Part shown: positions 1 to 9,004 of the stretch, piece by piece
Numbering within the stretch: position 1 is the first letter of the stretch
Layout of the letters: each line of letters begins with the position of its first letter
From: Planctomycetota bacterium
Lineage (GTDB): Bacteria > Planctomycetota > UBA1135 > GCA-002686595
Assembly (NCBI GenBank): GCA_012959525.1
Contig: DUDB01000042.1
Location: 41,597 to 105,596, forward strand
Direction: 5' to 3'
Length of the DNA stretch: 64,000 nt
Made by a program: the position numbers and the translations under genes
Notes under the pieces: model-generated
Told to the model about the DNA's origin: nothing
What the model saw: only the letters and a program-made list of their open reading frames with translations
Databases searched by the model: none

Positions 1-251
1 AGCAGCTCTACACCTGCAGGGTCGGGGTTGTGCCAGGCAACGGTCATCAGCGGGCTCTGCCCGGATTCGCTGAGTTGGTTGAGGTCCACGCCTCCGGGCA
101 AGCTCTCGAGGAGCGTCTCGATCTGTTCGGGCGAACCTGAGCGAAGGGACTCATCTATCTGGGAACGCACCTTGGAGTCGTTGGGACTGCACCCAGGGGT
201 GCGCACGACCGCGGCGACAACGCAGATAACAACTAGTAGAGGGTGGTTCAT
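1..251 (-). CDS. Ankyrin-repeat lipoprotein, N-terminal part (runs off window)
   Basis: Reading the minus strand from the ATG at 251 gives an open frame that runs off the left edge. It starts with a hydrophobic stretch (LLVVICVVAAVV) followed by TPGC, a loose lipobox with the Cys at residue 21, suggesting a secreted lipoprotein. Next comes an acidic helical segment and then text typical of an ankyrin repeat (EQIETLLESLPGG, then DLNQLSESGQSPLMTVAW, matching the usual 'vdlLLekGadvn..d..G.TpLm.A' pattern). Ankyrin repeats bind proteins, so a scaffold role is likely but the partner is unknown. The gene is divergent from cutC. The lipobox is not canonical, so a plain signal peptide is possible. 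Confidence 0.6.
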   Translation of the reverse strand, partial: MNHPLLVVICVVAAVVRTPGCSPNDSKVRSQIDESLRSGSPEQIETLLESLPGGVDLNQLSESGQSPLMTVAWHNPDPAGVEL

Positions 252-348
252 GACTGGCATCGATTCGAGGGTGCGCAGGTTGGGACTGTCCTACGGGGCA
301 CTACGCTGCCCATTTCGGCCCGTTCCGTCGATACGCAACCCATACATA

Positions 349-370
349 CGGTCTTCTCGCGGTCTTCTCG
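349..370. repeat. Perfect 11-bp tandem duplication between divergent genes
   Basis: The 11-mer CGGTCTTCTCG occurs twice head to tail in the 249-bp gap between the ankyrin lipoprotein and cutC. The spacing is about one helical turn, which would place two protein contacts on the same DNA face. Chance duplication is equally possible. Nothing else clear was seen in this gap. Confidence 0.5.
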
Positions 371-500
371 GGCCATGAAACTAGGCCTCCATAGGACGAA
401 CGGGGGAATATCCGGGTTCCGGCCGGACACCGGCGTCCAAGCACCTGCAGCGGCAGGCCAGGCCTCGATCCTCTCCCACCTCCGCGTTATCGTGGCGCGC

Positions 501-1253
501 ATGGACGACGTTGTGCCGATTGAGGTCGAAGTTTGCGTGGAAGGCCTCGAGGGGGCAGCGTTAGCGGTTCAGGCAGGAGCAAGTCGACTGGAGGTCTGCT
601 CGGCCCTCGCGCTGGGGGGCGTCACACCCGGCCCCGGACTCTGGCAAGCCGTCAGGCGGGCGGTCGAGGTTCCCCTGACTGTCTTGCTGCGGCCACGGCG
701 CGGGGACTTCTGCTATGCGGCAGGGGAGATGGAGGCCCTCGAGCTTGAGGTCGCCTACGCGCGGGAGAATGGGGCCCATGGTGTGGCCCTGGGATGTCTG
801 GCCCAGAACGGGGTCGTGGATCGGGAGCGCACGGCGCGTCTGGTGGACCTAGCACGTCCGCTGGAGGTCACCTTCCACCGGGCATTTGATCACGTTCGCG
901 ACCAGGAGGAGGCCCTTGAAGTCCTGGCAGACTTGGGAGTGGAGCGGGTGCTCTCGTCTGGTGCCGCGACGCGGGCAGTGGACGGGCTTGAACGATTGTC
1001 CGAGCTGGTCCGTCAGGCGGGCGATCGCCTGCGCGTCGTTCCTGCGGCGGGTATCGGACCCGAGAACGGCCGCAGGATCCTGGAAGCCACCGGGGCCCGG
1101 GACCTTCATCTGTCAGCGGGCCGGGTGCAGATCAGCGCGGCCTGGCAGCCAGAGCACGTGTGTCGTCTGGGTGCGGACAGCCTGCCTTCGGAGGGCGAGC
1201 GTGTGGTCACGGACGGGGCCCGCATCCGGGAGTTGGTCGAGGGCCTGAGGTGA
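501..1253 (+). CDS. cutC: CutC family protein (copper homeostasis protein CutC)
   Basis: A 250-residue protein with the CutC TIM-barrel pattern: an N-terminal EVCVEGLEGA strand followed by AGASRLEVC, then the TVLLRPRRGDFCY segment, the VALGCL segment and the TFHRAFD motif conserved in the family. CutC was first linked to copper tolerance in E. coli, but its biochemical activity is unsettled. An open frame extends upstream to 243, but the ATG at 501 begins exactly where other CutC proteins begin and the upstream residues look like noise. It is followed after 32 bases by nagB, so it probably heads the amino-sugar operon. CutC beside sugar metabolism genes hints at a role other than copper, which is inference. 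Confidence 0.9.
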   Translation: MDDVVPIEVEVCVEGLEGAALAVQAGASRLEVCSALALGGVTPGPGLWQAVRRAVEVPLTVLLRPRRGDFCYAAGEMEALELEVAYARENGAHGVALGCLAQNGVVDRERTARLVDLARPLEVTFHRAFDHVRDQEEALEVLADLGVERVLSSGAATRAVDGLERLSELVRQAGDRLRVVPAAGIGPENGRRILEATGARDLHLSAGRVQISAAWQPEHVCRLGADSLPSEGERVVTDGARIRELVEGLR

Positions 1254-1285
1254 TCTGGGCTCCCGGGTTCAGGTAGGATCAGGGC

Positions 1286-2110
1286 ATGGGCGATTGCAGT
1301 ACATCGGAGTCCCTTCCGCCGACGGACCTGGGATGCGTTCGCATCGTCGAAGCCCGGGAGCGGGCCGAGCGGGAGGTCGCAGGGCAGGTGCGTGAGTGTA
1401 TCGAGGCCTGCCGTCGAGTAGGAACCCAGGCCGTGCTCGGCTTGGCGACGGGCGGTTCCATGACAGGACTCTTGGCCGAGTGTGTGCGGTTGCACACGGA
1501 CGAGGATCTGTCCTTTGAAGGCGTGCGCACCTTCAACCTGGACGAGTATCTCGATCTGCCCCCTGGGCACCGCTCTTCGTTCCACGCATTCATGCATGAG
1601 CATCTGTTTGGTCCCGTGGAGTTGGATGGAGCGCGCTCCCTGGTTCCGGATGGGGACCTGGCGCAGGCTGAACCCGCGGCGTACAGCGCGGCCTGGGAGG
1701 CGGCCATCAAGGCTTCTGGCGGCATGGATCTGCAACTGCTCGGGTTGGGGGAGAATGGCCATGTCGCCTTCAACGAACCCGGCAGCGCCGTGGACAGCTG
1801 CGCACGGGTTGTGGATCTGGCGCAGGAGACGCGGCGTGCGGCCGCTGACGAATTTGGCGGGCTGGATCAGGTACCAAGCAGAGCCTTCACCGCTGGAATC
1901 GCCACGATTCGTGCTGCGCGATGCCTGCGCTTGCTGGCCTTCGGGGAACGCAAGGCGGCGGCGGTGCACGCCATGTTGATGGGGCCCGTGGACGAGGTTG
2001 TTCCCGCATCGCTCATACGCGATCATCCGAACCTCGAGGTTTGGCTCGATCGGGCAGCGGCCTCGCAACTTGACCCCGCCCAACTGCCCGATGGTGCGTG
2101 GGTACGCTAG
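1286..2110 (+). CDS. nagB: Glucosamine-6-phosphate deaminase (NagB/6-phosphogluconolactonase fold)
   Basis: A 274-residue NagB-type isomerase/deaminase that converts glucosamine-6-phosphate to fructose-6-phosphate and ammonia. The phosphate-binding LGLATGGSM loop, the FNLDEYL segment with the catalytic Asp, and GLGENGHVAFNEPGSA with the catalytic Glu/His region are all present. The downstream kinase and sodium symporter support a role in amino-sugar catabolism. The protein ends shortly after the fold and shows no extra domain. A related lactonase function is less likely because the NagB-specific GHVAFNEPGS motif is intact. Confidence 0.9.
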   Translation: MGDCSTSESLPPTDLGCVRIVEARERAEREVAGQVRECIEACRRVGTQAVLGLATGGSMTGLLAECVRLHTDEDLSFEGVRTFNLDEYLDLPPGHRSSFHAFMHEHLFGPVELDGARSLVPDGDLAQAEPAAYSAAWEAAIKASGGMDLQLLGLGENGHVAFNEPGSAVDSCARVVDLAQETRRAAADEFGGLDQVPSRAFTAGIATIRAARCLRLLAFGERKAAAVHAMLMGPVDEVVPASLIRDHPNLEVWLDRAAASQLDPAQLPDGAWVR

Positions 2111-2131
2111 GGCGCGTCCCTCAGGCCGACC

Positions 2132-3226
2132 TTGCACCTCACCCCCGCGAGCCTCCTTATTGGTGTGGACGGTGGGGGCAGTGGGTTCAGAGCCCACGGG
2201 GTGGAGCGCGGCGTCCAGGGTTTTGTTTGTGAACCGGGCCGCACTGTAGAGGGGGCCTGGGCTTACCCTGCAGACTTTTCTCCCACGCCACTCGACCGGC
2301 AGATGGACGAGGCCAAGAGCTCATCTGGTGGAGAGGACCTGCGCTTGAGCGATCTGGAGATGCATGCGGCTCACCAGCAGGTGCACATGCTGGGGGACGC
2401 ACTCGAGTCTTTGTGCGGGGTCGAGGGTGAAGCGTTCAGGCTGGGCCTGTGCATGCCCGGCCTGCGCACGGCCAGTGGAAGGGGGATTGTTGTATGCCGC
2501 CACGGGCCCCGCTCGCCCCGGCTGCTGGAGGAGCTGGAAGAGGAGTGCGCGCGACGGGACTTGAACCTGGTCGCTCAGCCGCCGGACCTGCAAGGCGATG
2601 GCCGCGCGGCGGCCTGGGGGGAAGAGGTTGCGGGTGGGGGGCAGCTGGCGGGTGTGGCCGACGCCTACTACGTCGGCGCGGGAACCGGATTGGCTGAGGG
2701 GTTGAAGGTCGCCGGAATTCACCTGGACCTCACGCGCCTACGCCAGCACCTGCCCGCGGCCTGGGCGGTGCGCGGGCCGAGCGGCAGGTCCTGGGAGGAC
2801 GAGGTGTCCATGGGTGGAATGCAGACCCTATGGCAGGGAACGGGGCAAGGATGGGTGGAGCAGGCGGCTCAGGCTGGGGAGGCACAGGCCCAGGAAATCC
2901 TGAGCGCTGGCGCGTGCGCCCTGGGGCGCTGGCTTCTCATGCGCATGGAGGCCCTGCAGGGCTGGGAGGGCAAGGTCTTGCAGCGCATTGTCGTCGGCCA
3001 ACGCTCGGGGCGGCTCCTGGCGGATCCAAGCGCAGCGGCCTGGTATGGCGATCCTCTGCGAGAGACCTTGAAGATCGGACTGCTCGCGCGACAGGATACG
3101 CCTATGGCTTCTCATGCCCTCGCCGCCGGCTCTCTCAGACCCGGGTTCTTGCGCGCCTCGGTTCTGCGCGCGGCGCCCGCACTGGGGATGGCCGCTCGCG
3201 CTCTTGAAGAACCGGCCACCTCCTGA
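2132..3226 (+). CDS. BadF/BcrG-type ASKHA sugar kinase (N-acetylglucosamine kinase-like)
   Basis: A protein of about 364 residues whose N-terminus carries GVDGGGSGFRAHGVE, the phosphate-1 loop of the actin/hexokinase superfamily as found in BadF-type GlcNAc kinases. A second glycine-rich element (YVGAGTGLAEGL) and the C-terminal GQRSGRLLAD segment fit the adenosine-binding loops. It would phosphorylate an amino sugar taken up by the next gene's symporter and feed NagB. Sequence similarity to characterised kinases is weak in the middle, so substrate is inferred from neighbours. The start is a TTG, chosen because it is the only codon placed just before the phosphate loop; the gap to nagB is 21 bases and to the symporter 2 bases. 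Confidence 0.7.
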   Translation: MHLTPASLLIGVDGGGSGFRAHGVERGVQGFVCEPGRTVEGAWAYPADFSPTPLDRQMDEAKSSSGGEDLRLSDLEMHAAHQQVHMLGDALESLCGVEGEAFRLGLCMPGLRTASGRGIVVCRHGPRSPRLLEELEEECARRDLNLVAQPPDLQGDGRAAAWGEEVAGGGQLAGVADAYYVGAGTGLAEGLKVAGIHLDLTRLRQHLPAAWAVRGPSGRSWEDEVSMGGMQTLWQGTGQGWVEQAAQAGEAQAQEILSAGACALGRWLLMRMEALQGWEGKVLQRIVVGQRSGRLLADPSAAAWYGDPLRETLKIGLLARQDTPMASHALAAGSLRPGFLRASVLRAAPALGMAARALEEPATS

Positions 3227-3228
3227 GC

Positions 3229-4953
3229 ATGGGGGCCTCGTTCACGGCGCTGGATTGGTCCATCGTGATTGCCATCCTCGTGGGCACCACCGTGCTCGGG
3301 GAACGACTGGCGGGCCGCCAGGAGAGCGTGCGGGACTTCTTCCTGGGCGGGCGTAGCCTGCCCTGGTTTGCGGTGGCGGCCTCCATCGTGGCCACGGAGA
3401 TCAGCGCGGTGACCTACATCTCCCTGCCCTCGGTCGTGTACCGCGAGGGGGGGAACCTGCACTACCTGCAGATCGTGCTGATAGGCTCCCTGCTGGCGCG
3501 TCTGTTCGTGGGCTACGTGCTCGTGCCGGCCTACTACGAGCGCGAGATCTACAGTCCCTACGACTACGTGGCGCAGCGCCTAGGGGAGCGGGCAAGGGGT
3601 ATGACGACGGCTCTGTTCACCCTGGGGGGAATCCTGGGCCAGAGCGCACGGGTGTACCTGACCGCTCTGGTGCTTGAGGTTCTGTTGGCGGAGGAGTTAG
3701 CCATTCTCGGGGGTTGGACAGGGTGTGCGCCTCTCACGTGTGCCGTGGCCCTGATCGGCGTGGTGGCCGTCTTGTGGACCTGGATCGGCGGCATCGCCGC
3801 GGTGATCTGGACGGACGTGGTTCTCTTCTGCTTGTTCCTGGTGGGTATCGCGGTGAGCCTGTGGACGGTTCATCACGCCCTGGCGGGAGTGGGGGGAGGA
3901 CTGTCGGAGGCACTCGCCGAGGGCTGGCGTGCGGGCAAGTTCGACGTGATCAACACGAGCACGGATCTCTCGCAGCCGTACACCTTGTGGGTGGCTCTGT
4001 TTGTCGCCTCCTGGGGACAGATCGGTCCCTACGGCTGCGATCAACTCATGGCCCAGCGCCTGTTCTGCTGCCGCGGTCCGCGGGAGGCGCGCAAGGCCAT
4101 CGTGGCTTCCATCGCGGCCGTGGGGATCATCGCGGCTGTGGCGCTGGTGGGTGTCGCGCTGTGGGCCTACTACCAGCAGTTCCCCCTCTCCGCGACGAGC
4201 GCGGCCCTCGTCGCGGAACGTCCCGACCGCATCTTCCCCATCTTCGTCATGGAGGTCGTGGGCCCCGGCTTTAAAGGGCTCGTGATTGTCGGGGCCCTGG
4301 CTGCGGCCATCTCCAGCCTGGACTCGATCTTGGCCGCCCTGTCCCAGACCACCTTGGCGACGGTGTACCTGCCGCGCAGGCGGCGTGAGCTAGCGCGGCG
4401 CGGGGTGGTGGAGGGGGATGAGGACCCGGTGGAGGTCCAGCGCACCCTGCGTGTGTCGCGCGCCCTGGTCCTGGGCTGGGGCGTGGTCCTGTGTGGGGCC
4501 GCCGTAGCGGTGGACCGGGTGGCCGATCGCTACGACTCGCTCCTCGACCTGGCTCTGGCCATGGCCGGTTACACCGGAGGCGCCCTGCTGGGGGCCTTCT
4601 TCCTGGCGTTTCTTCCCATGCGCGCCCGGGGCCGGGGGCTCCTGTGGTCGGCACCCCTCTCCGTGCTCGCCGTCTTCGCCCTGGCCTGGCACGAGCCCTG
4701 GGCCTTGGACGTGATCCATGGCGGCTCGGGCCTGCTCGGGTTGGCCTGGGTGGCGCGAATGGTGAAAGGCGACTTCGACCTGCGCGGAACCCTTGCCCTG
4801 CTCCTGGGGTTGGTGGCGGTGGAGTGCCTGTGCCGCTACGGCGCCCTTCCCGGAGGCGGGTCCCTGCCCTGGCCCTGGTACATACCTCTGGGATCTGTCG
4901 TGACCTTCGCCTGGGCCGTTCTCATGGACCCGGGGGAGGAGTCCGCCAACTAG
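3229..4953 (+). CDS. Sodium:solute symporter (SSS/SLC5 family)
   Basis: A 574-residue polytopic membrane protein with about 13 hydrophobic segments and the SSS family signature: DFFLGGRSLPWFAVAAS near residues 35-55, followed by ATEISAVTYISLPS and later the GLVIVGALAAAISSLDSILAALS helix that bears the sodium-site serines. It would import a sugar, amino sugar or similar organic solute coupled to sodium. It follows the kinase by 2 bases, so it is probably cotranscribed with nagB and the kinase and delivers their substrate. Its stop codon shares the palindrome CTAG with the stop codon of the convergent C39-like gene. Confidence 0.9.
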   Translation: MGASFTALDWSIVIAILVGTTVLGERLAGRQESVRDFFLGGRSLPWFAVAASIVATEISAVTYISLPSVVYREGGNLHYLQIVLIGSLLARLFVGYVLVPAYYEREIYSPYDYVAQRLGERARGMTTALFTLGGILGQSARVYLTALVLEVLLAEELAILGGWTGCAPLTCAVALIGVVAVLWTWIGGIAAVIWTDVVLFCLFLVGIAVSLWTVHHALAGVGGGLSEALAEGWRAGKFDVINTSTDLSQPYTLWVALFVASWGQIGPYGCDQLMAQRLFCCRGPREARKAIVASIAAVGIIAAVALVGVALWAYYQQFPLSATSAALVAERPDRIFPIFVMEVVGPGFKGLVIVGALAAAISSLDSILAALSQTTLATVYLPRRRRELARRGVVEGDEDPVEVQRTLRVSRALVLGWGVVLCGAAVAVDRVADRYDSLLDLALAMAGYTGGALLGAFFLAFLPMRARGRGLLWSAPLSVLAVFALAWHEPWALDVIHGGSGLLGLAWVARMVKGDFDLRGTLALLLGLVAVECLCRYGALPGGGSLPWPWYIPLGSVVTFAWAVLMDPGEESAN

Positions 4954-6044
4954 CGTCCGATCAGATAAGCCACTCCGCCGCGGGCCATCCAGACGCGCTC
5001 CAACTCCTCCAGTCGATAGGTGCGCGGTACGTCCTGGGCAGTGGAGGCGGCCGGGTCGTTGACGAGTACCCCGCCGTCTCCGTCCAGACCCGTGATCATC
5101 AAGAGGTGTCCGGGCGTGTTGCCATAGGGCGCACCGGTCAGCTCCCCCAACCGCACTTTGACGCTGACGATCAGGGGCATGCCCTGGCGCAGGAAGTGCT
5201 CCACGGCGTCCCATGAGGAGAGACGCACCAGAACTCCGGGTACGCCCAGCTCGAAGGCGCCCTGCACGGAGCGCACCCAGTTGCCGTAGATGTCGTGTTC
5301 CTTGTCGAAGACCAGGTGCGCTACGTCGGTGGGTGAGACGGGGCGACCGGCGTGGGCCATGGCCATGGCGACACAGGTTGGTGAGCAGATACGGGAGGAC
5401 AGGTCCGGTGGCGCGTCCCGCTGGCTGAGGGCCGGCACGGTAAGTTGCACGGCTGCGGGAAATGCCGGGAGGCCTCGCTGAAAACGCATGTCCAGGTCCC
5501 GAGTGGAGGTGAACGTCAGGGTCGTGCGATGGACGACGACCGGATCACCACTTTGCACACCGAACGCGCGGATGCGGTAGCGAGCTCTGTGCATGGACTC
5601 TTCCAGGTGCAGGATGTCGACCTGCACCGTGCCGCGTTCGTAGTAGCGGGTTGTTGCACCCGCTTGCTCAACGTCACCCCAGTCCGCCAGGTGCAACCAG
5701 GGCGACCAGGGCCCGTCGCTCTGAACGGAGACCTCCAGGAGTACCCCGGCACCCTCCGGAACGTGCACGTTCCAGGACATGAGGAGCTGATCGAAGAGAC
5801 CGTGGGCCTCCACGGGCGCGGACTCGAACCAGGCCTCCGGTCCCAGCATCAATCTCTCACGATCGAGGTCGAGGGAGCCATTGCGCAGCCGGGACCCGTC
5901 TGCACTGGTTTGCGGAACCCCGACAGTGAAGCGGTGCAGGGGTTCGCCGAACGATGGTGCGCTGTTATGGGCGGGCTCGGGCGTACCGGCGCAGGCACCC
6001 AGAAGCAGCAGGATGCTTGAGAGAGGGGGGGGGAGACGGATCAT
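4950..6044 (-). CDS. Peptidase C39-like lipoprotein
   Basis: A 364-residue protein with a lipobox (LGAC, Cys18) after a hydrophobic leader, so it is probably lipid-anchored. Residues about 40-185 form a beta-rich region of unknown type; residues about 200-360 match the C39-like papain fold, with the candidate catalytic Cys224 (SPTCVAMAM), His313 (PGHLLMITG) and Asp330 (LVNDPA). This fold in planctomycetes and other bacteria is usually annotated as a C39 family peptidase of unknown substrate. No transporter or bacteriocin-like precursor is next to it. It converges with the symporter, overlapping it by 4 bases at the stop codons. Confidence 0.78.
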   Translation of the reverse strand: MIRLPPPLSSILLLLGACAGTPEPAHNSAPSFGEPLHRFTVGVPQTSADGSRLRNGSLDLDRERLMLGPEAWFESAPVEAHGLFDQLLMSWNVHVPEGAGVLLEVSVQSDGPWSPWLHLADWGDVEQAGATTRYYERGTVQVDILHLEESMHRARYRIRAFGVQSGDPVVVHRTTLTFTSTRDLDMRFQRGLPAFPAAVQLTVPALSQRDAPPDLSSRICSPTCVAMAMAHAGRPVSPTDVAHLVFDKEHDIYGNWVRSVQGAFELGVPGVLVRLSSWDAVEHFLRQGMPLIVSVKVRLGELTGAPYGNTPGHLLMITGLDGDGGVLVNDPAASTAQDVPRTYRLEELERVWMARGGVAYLIGR

Positions 6045-6110
6045 GGCACACCATTCGGCAGCCCTTCCCGGTCATCTGTCCAGGAACTTTCTGGTTTCCC
6101 TGCGCCCGCC

Positions 6111-6773
6111 ATGGAGAATGGGGCCATGGGAACGCGCCCACTCCTCTACCTGGCACTGCTGTTTGGCATGGGGCTCATCGTCTATCCCCTGTGTGCGGAC
6201 CCGCGGCAGGCGGGGGTGAGTACGCTGATCTGGCTCTCCCTTTGGGCCGCACCCGCGGGCGCCTTGGCATCGCGGTCGGGTCTGGTGGGCTGGGTGGTGC
6301 CCGTGGCGTGGCTGCTGGCCCTGACCCCGGCGATCGGTGGTCAGCTACCCGGGTTGGAGGGCGTGCGCTTCGAGTGGTTCTACGGGGGCCTGGCGCTGGC
6401 AGGCCTGTTCGGGGTGGGCTGGGGGGTGGGCCGCGCTTCCGTTGCCTGCTCCATGACTTCGGCTGCGGTGCTTCTCCTGTGCGGGTTGTTGCTTGCCGCC
6501 CTGCCCGCGCTGGGGGGAATGGGCGTCGCCGCACCCTGGTCCCTTGCATGGACTGCCCGTTTCTTGGATTTATCCCCCGCCTCCCTGGTCGTGGAGTCCG
6601 CTGGAATCGATTGGATGCGCCATCCTGCCGTTTATAGCCCGGCGGGGGCGGACTCGATCGATCCTCTCCTGCGTCTGCCCTGGGTGGGTATGTGGGCCGG
6701 CCCTTGTGCGCTACTGCTTGGATGCCTTGCGAGTTGGTTGGGCATACAATGGGGGACCCGATCCGCTGTGTGA
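6111..6773 (+). CDS. Polytopic membrane protein of unknown function
   Basis: A 220-residue, very hydrophobic protein with about six predicted transmembrane segments, beginning soon after an N-terminal basic/polar stub (TRPLLYLALLFGMGLIVYPL). No catalytic motif or known family pattern could be recognised. A second possible ATG lies five codons in at 6126. The gene is divergent from the C39-like lipoprotein (66-base gap) and lies 48 bases ahead of the NIL-domain gene, so it may be in the same unit. Function cannot be assigned. Confidence 0.7.
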   Translation: MENGAMGTRPLLYLALLFGMGLIVYPLCADPRQAGVSTLIWLSLWAAPAGALASRSGLVGWVVPVAWLLALTPAIGGQLPGLEGVRFEWFYGGLALAGLFGVGWGVGRASVACSMTSAAVLLLCGLLLAALPALGGMGVAAPWSLAWTARFLDLSPASLVVESAGIDWMRHPAVYSPAGADSIDPLLRLPWVGMWAGPCALLLGCLASWLGIQWGTRSAV

Positions 6774-6821
6774 GACCGTGTCTGCGATCTACGTGGCGAG
6801 CCTGCCCCCTCCCTCTTTGAC

Positions 6822-7073
6822 ATGAGCCCCCGCAAGTTCTTCTGCACCTTTCCCCAAGAGCACATCTCCGAACCCATCATCAGTCATACCCTGGGTGAGA
6901 AGTTCGGCGTCGTTCCCAATATTCGCGCTGCCTCCATCGACGACGCCGTGGCTTTGGTGGCCATCGAGATCGAAGGCGATCCGGAGCAGATTGAGAAAGC
7001 CGTGGCCTATCTGGCGGAGAGGGGCGTCAAGGTGGAAGAGATGGCCGCAGATGGTGAGAAGCCTGGTGCCTGA
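6822..7073 (+). CDS. NIL domain protein (ACT-like fold)
   Basis: An 83-residue protein consisting of a single NIL domain: the FPQEHISEPIISHTLGEKFG start, a second strand PNIRAASID, and the closing IEKAVAYLAERGVKVEEM helix-strand. NIL domains occur at the C-terminus of MetN methionine importers and on some ferredoxins, and are thought to bind methionine or a related ligand as a regulator. Here the domain stands alone with no ABC transporter or iron-sulfur motif nearby. The last 23 bases overlap the proposed start of the gamma-glutamyltransferase gene, suggesting coupled translation. Confidence 0.8.
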   Translation: MSPRKFFCTFPQEHISEPIISHTLGEKFGVVPNIRAASIDDAVALVAIEIEGDPEQIEKAVAYLAERGVKVEEMAADGEKPGA

Positions 7074-8904
7074 GGCTGCTCCTTGCGGCTCCCGTTGTTT
7101 CAGGTGGGAGTCAGGCAAGCTGTGGGCGATCGGGCTGCTGTGGGTTGCGTCTTGTAGGACCCCCGATCCGCTTGCGCAGCTGTCTTCCATTCGCCCACTC
7201 AAGCATGGTGCCGTGGTCAGTGAGCACCCCCTTGCCACGGCCGTGGGCTTGCACTTCTTGGAGCGCGGGGGCAATGCGGCTGATGCGGCCGTGGCAACGG
7301 CTCTGACTCTGGCCGTGGTCCTGCCTCAGGCGGGCAACCTCGGCGGCGGCGGCTTTGCGCTGTGGGTGCCGACGGAAGGCGAGGCCACCTCTCTCGACTT
7401 TCGGGAGCAGGCGCCTGCAGGATACGAGGCGCGCCTCTACCTGGACGAAGCGGGTGAGGTCGTGAAAGAGCGCTCACTGGGCACGCCCCTGGCCGTGGGC
7501 ATCCCGGGCTCACCCGCTGGGCTGTTTGAGCTGCACCGCCGTTTTGGATCGGGCCGTTTCACATTCAAAGATCTACTGGCTCCTGCGATTCGCCTGGCCG
7601 GAGAGGGCTTCCGGGTGGACCCTTGGCTGGCCCGGTCTCTGCGCGGTCAATGGGAGCGCAAGGGGCGCCTTACTCGCGACCCCGCTGCTAGTCGCCTGTT
7701 CTTTCCGGGCGGAGAGCCCCTGCTCGCCGGCGAGCTTCTTCGCCAGCCCAACCTGAAGCTCACGCTGGAGGAGCTGGCACGGGGTGGACCGCAGGTCTTT
7801 TATCAAGGTCGGGTGGGGACGGCGATGCTGAACGCCCTGGCGGCCGCCGACCGGCGCATGAACGGCGTCACCCAGGGCCAGGGCATGACGCCCCAGGATC
7901 TGATGGCCTACGAGGTGAAGGAGCGCGAGCCGCTGGTCGGCTGGTTCCGAGGCCACCAGGTGATAGGCATGGGCCCGCCCAGCTCCGGTGGCCTGGCGAT
8001 CTTGCAGGTGCTCGGGATTCTGGAGGGCTTCCCCCTGGGTGCTGAGCAGACCTCCGATCACGAAGGCCACGTCCATCTCACCTCCCGCGCCCTGCACTGG
8101 TGGATCGAAGCGATGCGCTGCGCATTCGCCGATCGCGCCCAGCACCTGGGGGATCCGGATTTCCATTCCGTGCCTGTCGAAGGGTTGCTGTCTCCTGCAT
8201 GGATTGCCGAGCGCCGGGTGTCCATCGGAGAGCGGGCCAGGCCGGACGTGCAACCTCTCGCGGTCGCGTGGGAGGAGAGTGCCGAGACGACCCACCTGTC
8301 GGTGGTGGACCGCGGGGGGAACGCGGTCAGCCTGACAACTACCCTCAACGCGTCCTTCGGAAGCGGCATCCTCGTTCCGGAGGCTGGCTTCCTGCTGAAC
8401 AACGAGCTCGATGACTTCTCCATCAAGCCCGGAACACCGAACATGTTTGGTCTGGTGGGCGGACGGGCCAATCAGCTCATGCCGGGCAAGCGACCCCTGT
8501 CGTCCATGAGTCCGACCGTGGTGCGCAATGGCGCGGGCCATGTGACCCTGGTCATCGGAGCCCCGGGGGGGCCGCGGATCATCACCTCCGTGGCCCAGGT
8601 GATCCTGCGCGTGCTGGGCTACGGCCAGTCCCTTGAGGAGGCGGTTAGCGCTCCGCGGATTCACCAGCAGTGGGTACCCGCCAAGACCCGCCTCGAGCCC
8701 GGGTGGGATGCACAGCTCGTAGAGGGTGTGGTGAGCGAGCACGGCCAGGAGGTGGAGTGGGCCAAGAGCTGGGGGTTCGGCTCCGTGCAGGCGATCCACG
8801 TGCTGCCGGATGGGAGTGTGTCCGCGATCAGCGACCCGCGACACGGAGGCGTGGCTGGGGTTGAGGGCGAGCCCATGTCCCGGCCCGCGCGGCCGGGAGA
8901 ATGA
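7051..8904 (+). CDS. ggt: Gamma-glutamyltransferase lipoprotein precursor
   Basis: A 617-residue gamma-glutamyltranspeptidase that would cleave glutathione and other gamma-glutamyl compounds in the periplasm. The ATG at 7051 yields a leader (LWAIGLLWVASC) with a lipobox ending at Cys35. The large subunit starts with HGAVVSEHPLATAVG and GGNAADAAVA; the autoprocessing/nucleophile threonine is in ETTHLSVVD (about Thr413), where the precursor is cut into two chains; LNNELDDF and GKRPLSSMSPT complete the active site. All key motifs are intact. A GTG at 7066 is an alternative start. It overlaps the NIL gene by 23 bases and is probably cotranscribed with it. Confidence 0.92.
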   Translation: MVRSLVPEAAPCGSRCFRWESGKLWAIGLLWVASCRTPDPLAQLSSIRPLKHGAVVSEHPLATAVGLHFLERGGNAADAAVATALTLAVVLPQAGNLGGGGFALWVPTEGEATSLDFREQAPAGYEARLYLDEAGEVVKERSLGTPLAVGIPGSPAGLFELHRRFGSGRFTFKDLLAPAIRLAGEGFRVDPWLARSLRGQWERKGRLTRDPAASRLFFPGGEPLLAGELLRQPNLKLTLEELARGGPQVFYQGRVGTAMLNALAAADRRMNGVTQGQGMTPQDLMAYEVKEREPLVGWFRGHQVIGMGPPSSGGLAILQVLGILEGFPLGAEQTSDHEGHVHLTSRALHWWIEAMRCAFADRAQHLGDPDFHSVPVEGLLSPAWIAERRVSIGERARPDVQPLAVAWEESAETTHLSVVDRGGNAVSLTTTLNASFGSGILVPEAGFLLNNELDDFSIKPGTPNMFGLVGGRANQLMPGKRPLSSMSPTVVRNGAGHVTLVIGAPGGPRIITSVAQVILRVLGYGQSLEEAVSAPRIHQQWVPAKTRLEPGWDAQLVEGVVSEHGQEVEWAKSWGFGSVQAIHVLPDGSVSAISDPRHGGVAGVEGEPMSRPARPGE

Positions 8905-8962
8905 GGAGATAGGCCGGAGGAGGGACTGGCGCACCCCTTGAGTGAGCCGGGGTCCCGTCGCC

Positions 8963-9000
8963 CAAGCCCGGGCTTGAGGGGATGCTCTTTGCTCCTTTTT
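8963..9000 (+). terminator. Possible terminator after ggt
   Basis: The palindrome CAAGCCCGGGCTTG at 8963-8976 can form a 5-bp stem with a 4-base loop and is followed by a pyrimidine-rich stretch containing a run of five T. It lies between two convergent genes. The stem is short, so this is tentative. Confidence 0.35.
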
Positions 9001-9004
9001 GCCC

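Noticed and set aside
1106..2197. Long minus-strand frame opposite nagB
   Set aside because: A typical GC-rich shadow; the plus strand encodes clear CutC and NagB motifs.
7573..8934. Long minus-strand frame opposite ggt
   Set aside because: Shadow of a gene with intact GGT motifs; the translation is low-information His/Arg/Gln-rich text.
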